DNA of 64,000 bases from Ascarosepion bandense (lineage: Eukaryota; Mollusca; Cephalopoda; Sepiida; Sepiidae), in contig JBBBDQ010001275.1 in NCBI GenBank assembly GCA_037127315.1, positions 799,501-863,500 on the forward strand, given 5' to 3'. The number at the start of each line of letters is the position of its first letter. Positions within the stretch are counted from its first letter, which is position 1. Both the position numbers and the translations under genes were made by a program. The notes beneath the pieces were generated by a model. That model saw nothing but the letters and a program-made list of their open reading frames with translations. It did not search any database and had not been told where the DNA came from. Below, one piece after another: positions 10,313 to 19,959 of the stretch.

Positions 10313-12345
10313 TAGAGCAGAATCATATATCTTGACTGTTGGGTTTGTTAGAATGATTCACTCTTATTTGTAAATATTTTTACAAGCCTAGGATATTTAT
10401 AAGTAAGTGAATGCAATGAATTCAGCTGGGAATTGAACTCAGCTCTCAATTTCTCGTTCCAAGCCGATATCCATAGAGTTGGTAGGCAGAATCATATATC
10501 TTGACTGTTGGGTTTGTTAGAATGATTCACTCTTATTTGTAAATATTTTACAAGCCTAGGATATTGCACGTAAGTGAATGCAATGAATTCAGCTGAATTG
10601 AACTCAGCTCAATTTCTGGGTTTAAAGCCGATATCCATAGAGTTGGTAGCGAATCGTATATCTTGATTATTGGGTTGTTGGAATGATTCACTCTTTTATT
10701 TGTAAATATTTTTACGAGCATACGATATTTGCACATAAGTGAATGCAATGATTTCAACTGGGTGAACTCAGCTTTCAATTTCTCGGTTCAAACGTCTTGT
10801 CCATAGAGTTGGTAAGGCAGAATCATATATCTTGACTGTTGGGTTTGTTAGAATGATTCACTCTTATTTGTAAATATTTTTACAAGCCTAGGATATTTAC
10901 CCACGTAAGTGAATGCAATGAATTCAGCTGGAATTCGAACTCAGCTCTCAATTTCTCGTTCCAAGCCGATATCCATAGAGTTGGTAGGCAGAATCATATA
11001 TCTTGATTATTGGGTTTGTTGGAATGATTCACTCTTTTATTTGTAAATATTTTTACGAGCCTCTGATATTTGCACGTAAGTGAATGCAATGATTTCAACT
11101 GAATTCGAACTCAGCTTTCCAATTTCTGCGTTCCAAGCCGATATCCATAGAGTTGGTAGGCAGAATCGTATATCTTGATTATTGGGTTTGTTGGAATATT
11201 CCTCTTTTATTTGTAAATATTTTTAAAACATACGATATTTGTATAAGTGAATGCAATGATTTCAACTGGAATTTGAACTCAGCTTTCCAATTTCTCGTTC
11301 CAAGCCGATATCCATAGAGTTGGTAGGCAGAATCATATATCTTGACTGTTGGGTTTGTTAGAATGATTCACTCTTATTTCATGAAATATTTTACAAGCCT
11401 AGGATATTTGCACGTAAGTGAATGCAATGAATTCAGCTGGAATTCGAACTCAGCTCTCCAATTTCTCGTTTAAGCCGATATCCATAGAGTTGGTAGGCAG
11501 AATCATATATCTTGATTATTGGGTTTGTTGGAATGATTCACTCTTTTATTTGTAAATATTTTTACGAGTATACGATAATTGCACGTAAGTGAATGCAATG
11601 ATTTCAACTGGAATTCGAACTCAGCTTTCCAATTTCTCGTTCCAAACCGATATCCATAGAGTTGGTAGGCAAATCAATCGCATATCTTGATGATTGGGTT
11701 TGTTAGAATGATTCACTCTTTTATTTGTAAATATTTTTATGAGCATACGATATTTGCATGTAAGTGAATGCAATGATTTCAACTGGAATTTGAACTCGCT
11801 TTCCAATTTCTCGTTTCAAGCCGATATCCATAGAGTTGGTAGGCAGAATCGTATCTTGATTATTGGGTTGTTGGAATGATTCACTCTTTTATTTGTAAAT
11901 ATTTTTACGAGCATACGATAATTGCACGTAAGTGAATGCAATGATTTCAACTGGAATTTGAACTCAGCTTTCCAATTTCTCGTTCCAAGCCGATATCCAT
12001 AGAGTTGGTAGGCAGAATCGTATATCTTGATTATTGGGTTTGTTGGAATGATTCACTCTTTTATTTGTAAATATTTTTACGAGCATACGATATTTGCATG
12101 TAAGTGAATGCAATGATTTCAACTGGAATTTGAACTCAGCTTTCCAATTTCTCGTTCCAAGCCGATATCCATAGAGTTGGTAGGCAGAATCGTATATCTT
12201 GATGATTGGGTTTGTTGGAATGATTCACTCTTTTATTTGTAAATATTTTTACGAACCTAGGATATTTGCACATAAGTGAATGCAATGATTTCAACTGGAA
12301 TTCGAACTCAGCTCTACTAATTTCTTATTCTCTGACGATATCCAT
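10236..12345 (-). repeat. Satellite array 1: 12 units of about 170 bp, half SINE-1 head
   Basis: The landmark CCATAGAGTTGG occurs at 10311, 10471, 10635, 10801, 10973, 11145, 11312, 11482, 11654, 11828, 11997 and 12169, with a decayed copy at 12342. Spacings are 160-174 bp, most often 172. Each unit contains about 75 bp of SINE-1 head in reverse orientation (GTAAGTGAATGCAATGA, then TGGAATTCGAACTCAGC, then CCAAGCCGATATCC) and about 97 bp of non-SINE sequence (AGAATCATATATCTTGA, then GGGTTTGTTGGAATGATTC, then TTTGTAAATATTTTTACGAG). Units differ by point changes and small deletions, so the array is not very recent. No coding potential was seen. Confidence 0.9.
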
Positions 12346-12394
12346 TATTAGTAAAAGACTAACAATCACTAACACCTACATAAAAAAATGCTTT

Positions 12395-12545
12395 ATCAAA
12401 ACTCCAAAGCAAAATAGGCAAACATATCAATTATTATGAGACAGAAGGAGTAATAAATGTTGCCAATAATCAAAAGAAATAAGCAAATATGCAAATTATT
12501 ATGGGACAGAGAGAGAACTATTTATTAATAACCTTTTATTTGAAG
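12395..12545. repeat. Short minisatellite related to the array at 62370
   Basis: Two units share CAAATTATTATGGGACAGA and TTTATTAATAA-like blocks, matching units of the four-copy array at 62370-62660. Unit length is about 70 bp. Confidence 0.5.
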
Positions 12546-12642
12546 TAGCGTGGAATATCAATATCGTGATTATGTTGACATTTTCTCTTCGAGTTTCATG
12601 TGACCTCCATTTAATTGTTGATGTCGTAAGCCTCCAGTTGAT

Positions 12643-12800
12643 TTAGTGTACAGTTCTTTGTTTTTGTCTCTGTTGTGCCAGTCCACAAGGTTCAAAAAGA
12701 GGAAGATCTTCACCAAAATCCATGGGCTTCACTCGCTCAAGGACATTTTTAACCATTGATCTCAGCAAGTGTTTGGATGCAGCTGACAATTTAGATGTTT
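12643..12800 (-). CDS. Candidate terminal coding exon, function unknown
   Basis: On the minus strand a pyrimidine-rich stretch ends in TTCAG directly before position 12800, a good splice-acceptor sequence. The open frame after it encodes about 51 residues, including SAASKHLLRSMVKNVLERVK, PMDFGEDLPLFEPCGLAQQ and RQKQRTVH, before a TAA at 12643-12645. Codon use and residue mix look like a real protein and unlike the AT-rich decay around it. It sits between satellite array 1 and a mariner relic. I do not recognise the protein. The alternative is a chance frame. Confidence 0.3.
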
Positions 12801-12991
12801 CTGAACTCGGTTGGCAAGAAGGTACAGCAAATTAATATTGATAAAATGGTATTTCTCATTCTTATTCTTAGTATAGCAGAAGAAGAAAAAGAAATCAAAT
12901 CCAAAAGAAGGGAATAATAACAATTTCTTAATCAAGGTGTCATAATAGAAAAACTAACAAAGAAAAGGAAAAATTGACCAAAGTTAAATAT

Positions 12992-13576
12992 GAGGGTCAT
13001 TCAATAAATAAGGTGAATTTTTCGGTGTAAGGACTTCTACGAGGGTCATTCAATAAATGAGGTGAATTTTTCGGTGTAAGGACTTCTACGAGGGTCATTC
13101 AATAAATAAGGTGAATTTTTCGGTGTAAGGACTTCTACAAGGGTCATTCAATAAATAAGATGAATTTTTTGGTATAAGGACTTCTACAAGGGTCATTCAA
13201 TAAATAAGGTGAATTTTTTCGGTATAAGGACTTCTACGAGGGTCATTCAATAAATAAGGTGAATTTTTCGGTATAAGGACTTCTATAAAGATCATTCAAT
13301 AAATAAGGTGAATTTTTCTGCATAAGTACTTCTACAAGGGTCATTCAATAAATAAGGTGAATTTTTCGGTATAAGGACTTCTATGAGGGTCATTCAATAA
13401 ATAAGGTAAATTTTTTGGTATAAGGACTTCTACGAGGGTCATTCAAATAAGGTGAATTTTTCGGTATAAGGACTTCTACAAGGGTCATTCAATAAATATG
13501 GTGACTTTTTCGGTATAAGGACTTCTACGAGGATCATTCAATAAATAAGGTGAATTTTTCGGTATAAGGACTTCTA
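12992..13576. repeat. Minisatellite made of 12 copies of a mariner TIR, period 49 bp
   Basis: Units start with GAGGGTCATTCAATAAATAA and end with GGTATAAGGACTTCTAC, the first at 12992, 13041 and 13090, repeating to about 13576. A single inverted copy lies at the other end of the transposon (14361-14405). The three outermost units carry GGTGTAAGG where inner ones carry GGTATAAGG, and one inner unit is short by a few bases. Confidence 0.95.
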
Positions 13577-13600
13577 ATATAGATAGACGCTACCTTCTTT

Positions 13601-14235
13601 TTATTTTTCAATGTAGTCTCCCAACAGTGTCACACACTTTTCCCATCTGTGCACAAGCGTCCATATTCTCACAACTTCAAAATCTTTGGACTGATGTCTC
13701 AGCCAATCGCTCAAAGCACTTTCGAATTCATTGTCACTTTCAAACATCGTGCATATCTTGAATGCTTTCAAGGGATTAAATAGAGGAAAGTCTGAAGGGG
13801 CAAGGTCTGGGCTGTAAGGGGGGAATGAGGGAGCAGGGACAACTCGACCATCTTCTGTTTGTGCTCTGCAGTAATCATCTTTGGCACCCACCGGCAGCTG
13901 AACTTTGAGTAGGCAAGGTCATCATGGACAATTTTGTGTGCTGACCCAACAGATAGGCTCAAAGTCCTTGCAATGTCATTCTGTTAGACTGATCGAGGTC
14001 TTTGACTGATTCGATCATCTGAGAAGACCTCACTTCTGTAGGCCTTTATCCTCAACACTGCTTCATCCTTCTTTAAACAATTTAGCCCACTTGTAGACAT
14101 TTTTTTGCTGAAACATGTGGCACCATACACAGTTGACATTCTCCTATGAATTTCAACTGGTCTGCACCCTTCAGCAACCAAAAACTTGATAACTGACCTA
14201 TGTTCAATCCTGGAGCATGCTTCTTGGTCGGACAT
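13601..14235 (-). pseudogene. Mariner-type transposase pseudogene with central deletion
   Basis: The N-terminal part (14235-13984) starts MSDQEACSRIEHRSVIKFLV and includes RRMSTVYG, a paired helix-turn-helix DNA-binding region. After a stop near 13981 the next frame gives SVGSAHKIVHDDLAYSKFS, then RWVPKMITAEHKQKMVE. The C-terminal part then appears in another frame: PPYSPDLAPSDFPLFNPLKA with the third catalytic Asp region, DNEFESALSDWLRHQSKDFE and RWEKCVTLLGDYIEK to the end at 13601. The usual protein is about 340-350 residues; roughly 120-130 central residues, with the first two catalytic acidic positions, are missing. It is inactive. The original start codon context is intact. Confidence 0.85.
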
Positions 14236-14483
14236 TTTTGTTAATCTCCAGAACTGTCAAAGTTTTTTTTTAATCTGCAAAAAAAAATTAAATCCCCTTG
14301 AAAAAAAAGTAAAGGAAATAAAATTTTAAAAAAAGTAAGCTTCTATTATGTATTAGAATTCCTTATACCGAAAAATTCACCTTATTTATTGAATGGCCCT
14401 TGTATATCTCTAGGATAGAAACATTTTTGAATGGCAGAAGTGCCAAGGCTCCTGCAGCCGATTTAATTGCAATTGGCTTCTAT

Positions 14484-14490
14484 GTATATC

Positions 14491-14525
<35 letters not shown>
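14484..14525. repeat. (TAA)n microsatellite
   Basis: About 13 TAA/ATA units seen directly. Confidence 0.95.
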
Positions 14526-14699
14526 GAGACAGTTTGAATGCATGCACGTGAAATAAAGTTTGAATAAAGATCAGTGAAATATTTTATGATATGATTAGTA
14601 TCATTACATATATCTCTAAGTACACAAAATTTATTACATTTTATATAAAACTACCTTTAGGCTATATGTATATGCTGCATTATAAAATGTAAAGAGATA

Positions 14700-14995
14700 T
14701 TGGGATATGCTTGGATTCCATTCATGAACTGCCACATTTTCTTCTTCTATGTTCATTAAGGACAGAGGCAAACATGACCTTCCACATCTCTCTATCCCTA
14801 GTGGCTCTTTGTACACTTTCTCCTGTTACCCAACCCACTCTGCCATCAACTTGCTCAAGCCCATCAAGTATGTTACACGTTACTTTCCCCCCTCATCTCT
14901 CTTTCCCTCGATCTGACCTGTAAGCATCAGAGGTTCCCCCAAGCACTTCTTTTTCATTACATGTCTCAGGAACTTTAGCTGTCTTTTCCTGATGT
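14700..14995 (-). mobile_element. LINE-A fragment (antisense to window)
   Basis: On the minus strand this resembles the LINE-A ORF end. On the plus strand CTTAGTGGCTCTTTGTACA-like and CATCTCTCTATCCCTAG correspond to the reverse of the KDRxLWRxM block, and CTGTCTTTTCCTGATGTTAA corresponds to the reverse of RRQLKFLxH. The layout matches the copy at 63690-64000. It is frameshifted throughout. Confidence 0.5.
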
Positions 14996-15084
14996 TAAGT
15001 ATTTTTTGTTTTCATCCACTCCAAAACCTTATTGTTGCTCACATTACAGTCCATACCCCATTTTATATACAAATTTTATGGATG

Positions 15085-15372
15085 TACATCTGTGGTTCAG
15101 TGGATATCAGCTCAGAATAAGAAATTGAAAAGTTGAGTTTCAATTTCAGTTGAATTTGTTGCATTTACTTTTACACAAATACCCTTGAGAAAGGGATAAA
15201 ATCCATCTCCTCTCCCTCCAGATATAGGTTAAACAGCAAGACAAATTAAATTCTATAGCCTTGGTTAGCAACCAGTCTATTATGGGAAAATTTTCTGCCC
15301 AATCAGTCAGGTCTCTTTCAAGACATGACTGCCCAAGAGTGTATAACGTACAGCACTTAACTGACTGATATG
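15085..15372 (+). mobile_element. SINE-1 copy
   Basis: Near full length. The head is TGTGGTTCAGTGGATATCAG with A-box character, then AGTTTCAATTTCAGTTG; the body has CAACCAGTCTATTATGG and GTCTCTTTCAAGACATGAC; it ends in GCACTTAACTGACTGA. Confidence 0.85.
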
Positions 15373-15940
15373 CAAATTAAATTGCCTGTATTTCTAAATC
15401 CAAAATTTCTCCAAATCAAAGCACTTCCAGTCTAAAAAATGGAAGAGAACTTTTTCTCGACCTGCACTATGAAAACATTTTATAATTAAAATGCAAAGTT
15501 TGAGTCAACAATTTTCAGTTGTCCAGGTTCAATATTGCTTAACTAGCATGTTTAAGTTCAAATCTGTTTGCTGTTAAGAACATCTGTTGAAAACATTAAA
15601 AAAGAGAAAATGGTGTGTTAAAAGTTTTTATCTTTTGTTAATTACTTTCAGGCATTGGCCAATTTATAAATGGCTAGAGCTTTAAAGGACTGTGGTCACT
15701 TGCTAGCCAGAAAGCCAAATCTGAATTAATCTTTGCCAAAAAATCTTGAATCATGAACAGGTGATGGCAAACGCAACTGGCAGATGTGCGAAATGAAAAC
15801 TTCATAATAAAAGTGAAAAAGAAATAATAAGTATTTTGATACAGTTAAAAAATTTGGGCCCTCTCAATGGAGGGAGATATCTTTTAAATTGAGTCTACAC
15901 AAAAGGAATGCATTAAACACTTCACACTTTTACACTCAAC
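15373..15940. other. Unannotated DNA
   Basis: Nothing recognised. Confidence 0.5.
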
Positions 15941-16319
15941 TCTCTCTATATATGTACATATATTAAGACAAAAAACAGAAAATATTACAACCACCAAATA
16001 AAAAATAAAAGAAAATCATATAAAGCCCACAAACACAAATATACACAAAAAAACCCAAAAAAAACTAACGATGACCCAGAAAAGATAAACCACCATGTGG
16101 CAAAACATCCAACACATTCAGAAAAAGGTCAAATCAATAAAAATACCAACACAACAAAAAAGTCCAGCTCAAAATTAAGCAATTAAACAAACACCCATTC
16201 ATGCATACACTAAAAAAGTAAGCAATAAAGACAAAAATAAATCAAAACAACTGCACAAAAAAAATAAAAAATAAAAATGAAAAATAAACAAAAAATAAAC
16301 AAATAATCACAAACAAGAC
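15941..16319. repeat. A/C-rich low-complexity tract
   Basis: The plus strand is dominated by A and C with runs such as AAATAAAAAATAAAAATG. It may be an eroded simple repeat. No gene seen. Confidence 0.6.
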
Positions 16320-16512
16320 CTGCAACCTCTCACTCCTCATAACATTCCTCCTTGTCCACCCCACTCTCATCAGTAATCTCTTCCCTCTCCTACTCTCTTC
16401 CTGACACCCTCTGCAACCTCTCTCTCTTCATAACATTCCTCCTATGTAACCCCCTGCACAACAACGGCAGTAAAATGCCTTGCTCGGAGTGACACGATTA
16501 AAAAAAAAAATC
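16320..16512 (+). mobile_element. LINE-B 3' tail
   Basis: Two related CAACCTCTCxCTCxTCATAACATTCCTCC segments are followed by the LINE-B tail: GTAACCCCCTGCACAACAACGG, then TGCCTTGCTCGGAGTGACACG and an A-run at 16501-16510. No ORF part is present. Confidence 0.65.
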
Positions 16513-16920
16513 TTACAAAAATCACTCCATGCTTTATATAAGCAAACAAAAATAAAAATGAGAATCAAATGGTATACTAATTTTAATGAATGAGACCATC
16601 ATAACAGTGTTTGAGGTCAGCATGAATCTGCTCAGTTAAAGTGACAAACACTTTAAGTATATATATATATATAAAGACAATATTTACGCTCTCACACCCT
16701 GATTGAGCACTCTGAAAGAGTGGGAGACTTTGAAAACAGTAGCTACTCCGGCATATACACATCGCTCATTCAATAATGAATTAGAGCACTCTAGCTATTG
16801 GGCATGTTTATATGCGCTAAAAAGTCTGCCTTCTTCTAACGGACGCTCGTGGCCCACAGGTAGAATCGCCGACTGACGCCGATTCAGTCAGGTTTCAATC
16901 CTGGGTTAGGAAGTGATCGG

Positions 16921-16977
16921 AGTCTAACCGTACTGATGAGCTGTGATACAGCGAAACAGATCTGTCTGTGGACGACT
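16921..16977 (+). ncRNA. Type I hammerhead ribozyme (HHR1)
   Basis: All core parts are present in order. CTGATGA is at 16933-16939. Stem II is GCTGT/ACAGC (16940-16944 with 16948-16952) with loop GAT. GAA is at 16953-16955. Stem III is ACA/TGT (16956-16958 with 16963-16965) with loop GATC. The cleavage nucleotide is C at 16966. Stem I is CCGTA with TGTGG (two wobble pairs), an internal loop, then AGTC/GACT (16921-16924 with 16974-16977). Stem I is the open helix, so this is type I. Self-cleavage would occur between 16966 and 16967. No core base is mutated, so activity is plausible but untested. Confidence 0.8.
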
Positions 16978-16990
16978 ATAGTGTATATTA

Positions 16991-17027
<37 letters not shown>
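16991..17027. repeat. (TG)n microsatellite
   Basis: Uninterrupted TG run at the 3' side of the hammerhead-bearing element. Confidence 0.95.
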
Positions 17028-17029
<2 letters not shown>

Positions 17030-17105
17030 TAAGATAAAGAACGAATAGGAAATGTTTATCAAACTAAAATGCTTCACTTTTATTAAGGCTTCATCAGCCA
17101 ATGTG
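17030..17105 (-). mobile_element. Possible PLE terminus with decayed hammerhead core
   Basis: On the minus strand GGCTGATGAAGCCTTAATAA is followed by GTGAAGC. This resembles a hammerhead core in which the base after GAA has changed. It then reads into AACATTTCCTATTCGTTCTTTATC. Related ends may lie at 940-1015 and 9060-9125. Confidence 0.35.
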
Positions 17106-17107
17106 AT

Positions 17108-17290
17108 ATGGAGAAAAAGATGAAAGAAATTCTCAGATATTACTTTTTTGTTGTTGGATTTTTATTGGTTAATCATGTTTCATGTGCATTCGACTTATTT
17201 AATAAGTATGATTTGTGGTTTCCAAATTCAAGAAGAGACAATGCAACCATTCGAAATTCCAAGAAATTAACCAATTCCAAGCCTAACTGA
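17108..17290 (+). CDS. Candidate small secreted peptide, unknown
   Basis: An ATG-initiated frame of 60 codons ends at TGA. Residues 6-26 (KEILRYYFFVVGFLLVNHVS) form a basic-then-hydrophobic segment like a signal peptide, with a plausible cleavage after CA near residue 27. The remainder (about 33 residues, including FDLFNKYDLWFPNSRRDN) has one dibasic RR pair and no cysteines. It starts just after a transposon-like terminus. I recognise no family. AT-rich DNA often yields hydrophobic chance frames, so this is only a candidate. Confidence 0.2.
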   Translation: MEKKMKEILRYYFFVVGFLLVNHVSCAFDLFNKYDLWFPNSRRDNATIRNSKKLTNSKPN

Positions 17291-17735
17291 AAAACCGTAC
17301 ACATCGTTTTATGTAAGTGTACATCCTCTACTTTGTATATGTGGAATTCAGATGATAATGTTTATTGGAAAGTGTCCATGTATATGTCTAGCAGACATTA
17401 CATTTAGTGGTTTTTCACGTGTTGATATGTAAACAGACTGTTTGTTTTAGATAAATATATATTAGATTCTTTAAGAATTGATTCAATAAAGGAAGGTGAT
17501 AATGGTTTAGACATGTCTTTATAGGTAATATAGTTTTTGGTAATGCCTCAAAATACTTTTAATGTTAAGAATTGTTTGTCAAATGTACATGAAACATGAT
17601 TAACATATGAAAACTTTTTAAAAAAATGTATAAATACCAGAATTTCTTTCTTAAAAATGAAAGTTAGTAAGATAAACATTACCTATTTGTTTTTGATCAT
17701 ATCATTCGACCAGATTCTGATCTACATTTGATCCC
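17291..17735. other. Unannotated DNA
   Basis: AT-rich sequence with no recognised element. Confidence 0.5.
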
Positions 17736-17821
17736 AGCTGATATATATATATATATTTTAATAAATATACATATTATCCTACATTTTAAACATCACTTTA
17801 AGCACTGTTCCATTCACACCT

Positions 17822-17822
<1 letters not shown>

Positions 17823-17857
<35 letters not shown>
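17823..17857. repeat. (TA)n microsatellite
   Basis: Pure TA run abutting the hammerhead-like sequence that follows. Confidence 0.95.
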
Positions 17858-17865
17858 GTGAAAAG

Positions 17866-17995
17866 ATCACAAGATCGCCAAGACCTACCGCGGTTTCGCA
17901 CAACGGCTCGTCAGGATACAATTGCCTGTATCCCTTAGGTAGGAATATGTATATACATATACATATCCCTGTATCCCTTAGGTAGGAATATGTAT
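17866..17995 (-). mobile_element. PLE fragment with hammerhead-like core and a duplicated segment
   Basis: On the minus strand CTGACGA is followed by GCCGTTGTGC, GAAACC, GCGGTA and GGTC. This fits a hammerhead core with a weak two-pair stem II and a three-pair stem III, but no stem I is formed by the bases on either side. Upstream the minus strand encodes LPKGYRQLYP, matching LPKGYRQLSQ in the PLE relic at 20235-21010. The segment CTGTATCCCTTAGGTAGG occurs twice here (17926 and 17971) and once at 20731. Confidence 0.5.
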
Positions 17996-18059
17996 ATACA
18001 TATATATATACACATGTATATACACACAATCACACATATACATATATATATTAATAATA

Positions 18060-18589
18060 AATATACATATTTTTTTTACCAGTAGCACAACTCTGAGTTT
18101 CATGCATAATGCAATAATCAAGAAAGTTAAACCTGCACTGGATTGAATGTAAAATCTAATCAATCCATCTCGCAGATCAGACATTATAAAATACATTCTA
18201 TATAGTCTTGTGTGTTAACCAGTCTAGGAGAAGGATAATTCTGAATTCAAACCATCCTGGAAAAGGACTGGGCTCTGTCAGACTGTTGTGCACAAAGAAA
18301 TACCACTTCTACTACAACTGCAGTACTTGTGATACCCCTAACATCTGGAACCTTCATTTGCAGCTTTTAACAATGGTAAAACGCATTTTGACAAAGTAAA
18401 ATTGCCTTGGGTCATTGCCAAATAAACTATATTCAGGTTAAAGAAACTTTCCCATTATGACAAAGAAATCAGGATAAAAAAGAAAACATAAAATCCTGCC
18501 TCACTTTTTGTACTTCTGCCTTATTAAAAATTAATATACTTCCGCCTTATTAAAAATTCTGCCTTATTTTTCTGTATTTCTTACTCATT
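18060..18589. other. Unannotated DNA
   Basis: Nothing recognised; the direct repeats at 18530-18565 (CTTCTGCCTTATTAAAAAT-like, about 3 units) are local. Confidence 0.45.
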
Positions 18590-18690
18590 TTTTTCTTTTA
18601 TATCCTTCAGGATCTTGATGATCATGACACTCCATAAATTTCTCTCATTTGTGGCTCTTTTTCTAGATTTCTGAGATGAGGTATTGTAAT
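18590..18690 (-). mobile_element. LINE-A short fragment
   Basis: The minus-strand translation ATNERNLWSVMIIKILKD matches the LINE-A terminal KDRxLWRxMIAxVLKG block. Only this end of the ORF is present. Confidence 0.5.
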
Positions 18691-19235
18691 TATTTACATT
18701 AATTACATAGTTTAGAGTGTTTTCCTCATCTTTGCTGCCATCTTCAGCATGTTTTAGGATTCTGGCCCTCTTCAGGTATTTGAAACTTCAGACCAACCAC
18801 TTTATTTCATTCACCAGGTTAGATTGTCCTACTTTCACCTACAATCAGATATATCTCAGTATCTCTCTTTTAAACTCAACTTTCAAAGACTTTATTAATC
18901 TCTGCTGTAGCCAGGGATTGAACTCAAAAGTTCTTTGGGCCCTGTGTTCTTGTATGTGAATTTTTTTTATTTATAAACCTAATCTCTCAGATGCACTTCA
19001 TATCACTGGTTCCCACATTGGTTTCATTTTTATGCTTGGCTGGCTTAGATTTTTTTTTTTGACCTTGCATATGTGTTTAGTCTTTAAGTTTTCTATTTTC
19101 CAGTGATGTTCTCTGTTATTTCAACCTATTATTATCTAGACCACAGATCTTTTGTAGTTTTTCTTGTACAATAATGCTCGAAATTGTAAACAGTGAATTA
19201 TATTCTTTCCTTTACACTGCAAGAATAAAATAAAC
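18691..19235. other. Unannotated DNA
   Basis: No recognised family, although part could be decayed LINE sequence. Confidence 0.45.
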
Positions 19236-19680
19236 CTTATTTTTTTTTTTTTTAAAATAATCTCACCCCAAGCAAGGCATTCCACTGCCACTATTGCGCA
19301 TGGGGCTACATAGGGGAAGGTAAAGAGAAGGAGTGGTTAGACATAGGGAATGTCAGGAGGAAGGTGACAGATGAGTAAGGATACCGAGGATGAGGGTTGG
19401 GCAGATGGGAAGAGTGTTTGATAGAATGGGAGCTGGTTAGTGTGTTAGGAGGTGTCTATTGACCTTACATTTAAACTCCTGGAGATTGTAGCCGTCGGGG
19501 AAGCAATCGTGTGGAAGAGAATTCCACAGTCGGGAAGTGCGAAGAAAGAAACTGTTGGAGTAGTAGTTGCGGTTGCATTTTATCGGTTTCACTGTAAAAG
19601 GGTGGGATCTAGTTGCTAATCTAGTATCTTGTGCAAATTCGAAATGAATTTCGAAAGGCTTACAGTTATATCACATTAAA
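19236..19680 (-). mobile_element. LINE-B 3' end with best-preserved ORF terminus
   Basis: On the minus strand this encodes the clearest LINE-B ORF end: TVKPIKCNRNYYSNSFF, then RTSRLWNSLPHDCFPDGYN, then LQEFKCKVNRHLLTH. The RLWNSLP motif near the C-terminus is shared by CR1/L2/jockey-type LINE proteins. The 3' untranslated part reads to the family tail CCTTGCTTGGGGTGAGATTAT and an A-run (T-run at 19240-19252 on the plus strand). It is 5'-truncated. This copy serves as the window reference for LINE-B. Confidence 0.8.
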
Positions 19681-19959
19681 GTGCTGCTTCTCGTTTGTTC
19701 AGCAAAATTAAACAATGTCGAGCCTTGTAAGAAACTAGAGCAGTGACCACTTAGGAATACCAGGTAAGTCCATAACAACATGGATTGGGTCAACGCGATA
19801 AGGTGATGGCTCATTCCTCCAGTTGCATGGAAAAAGATCAACAGATCTGGAGAAAGGCAATGTCTAAAAAAGGACTTTCCTGAGTTATCAAAGAAAATAA
19901 ATAATGTTCACATTTCTGCATTAGATGTTTGGGTAACAGTTATCAGTGTTGAAATAGAA

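Larger units (their letters stand above)
12992..14407 (-). mobile_element. Mariner-like transposon with expanded left end and deleted transposase
   Basis: A DNA transposon bounded by inverted repeats of roughly 45 bp. The right one is at 14361-14405 (CCTTATACCG to GAATGGCCCTTG) and the left one is multiplied (see the minisatellite entry). A TA lies outside both ends, as expected of Tc1/mariner target sites (TATG at 12989-12993; TGTATA at 14401-14406). The transposase reads from 14235 leftward. Its family is the mariner group with the YSPDLAPSDF motif. Confidence 0.85.
16840..17030 (+). mobile_element. tRNA-headed SINE-like element carrying a hammerhead ribozyme
   Basis: A pol III-type promoter is visible: TGGCCCACAGG at 16850-16860 fits the A box and GGTTTCAATCC at 16891-16901 fits the B box, about 30 bp apart as in tRNA genes. 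The hammerhead at 16921-16977 follows directly, then a short unique stretch and a (TG)n tail to about 17027. The tRNA part has no convincing acceptor stem, so it is not a working tRNA gene. The association of a tRNA-like head with a hammerhead recalls the schistosome Sm-alpha SINEs (established knowledge); identity to any named family is not claimed. Confidence 0.6.

Noticed and set aside
16340..16440. CRISPR-like or array structure from the repeated CAACCTCTC blocks
   Set aside because: Only two units, within a LINE-B tail in a eukaryotic genome.
16845..16912. Functional tRNA gene
   Set aside because: A and B boxes are present but no cloverleaf with an acceptor stem or anticodon arm could be drawn.
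17728..18029. Frames encoding Ile-Tyr repeats
   Set aside because: These come from TA microsatellites read in frame and are not proteins. The same applies to similar frames at 29848, 31707, 35262, 39746, 40278 and 46269.
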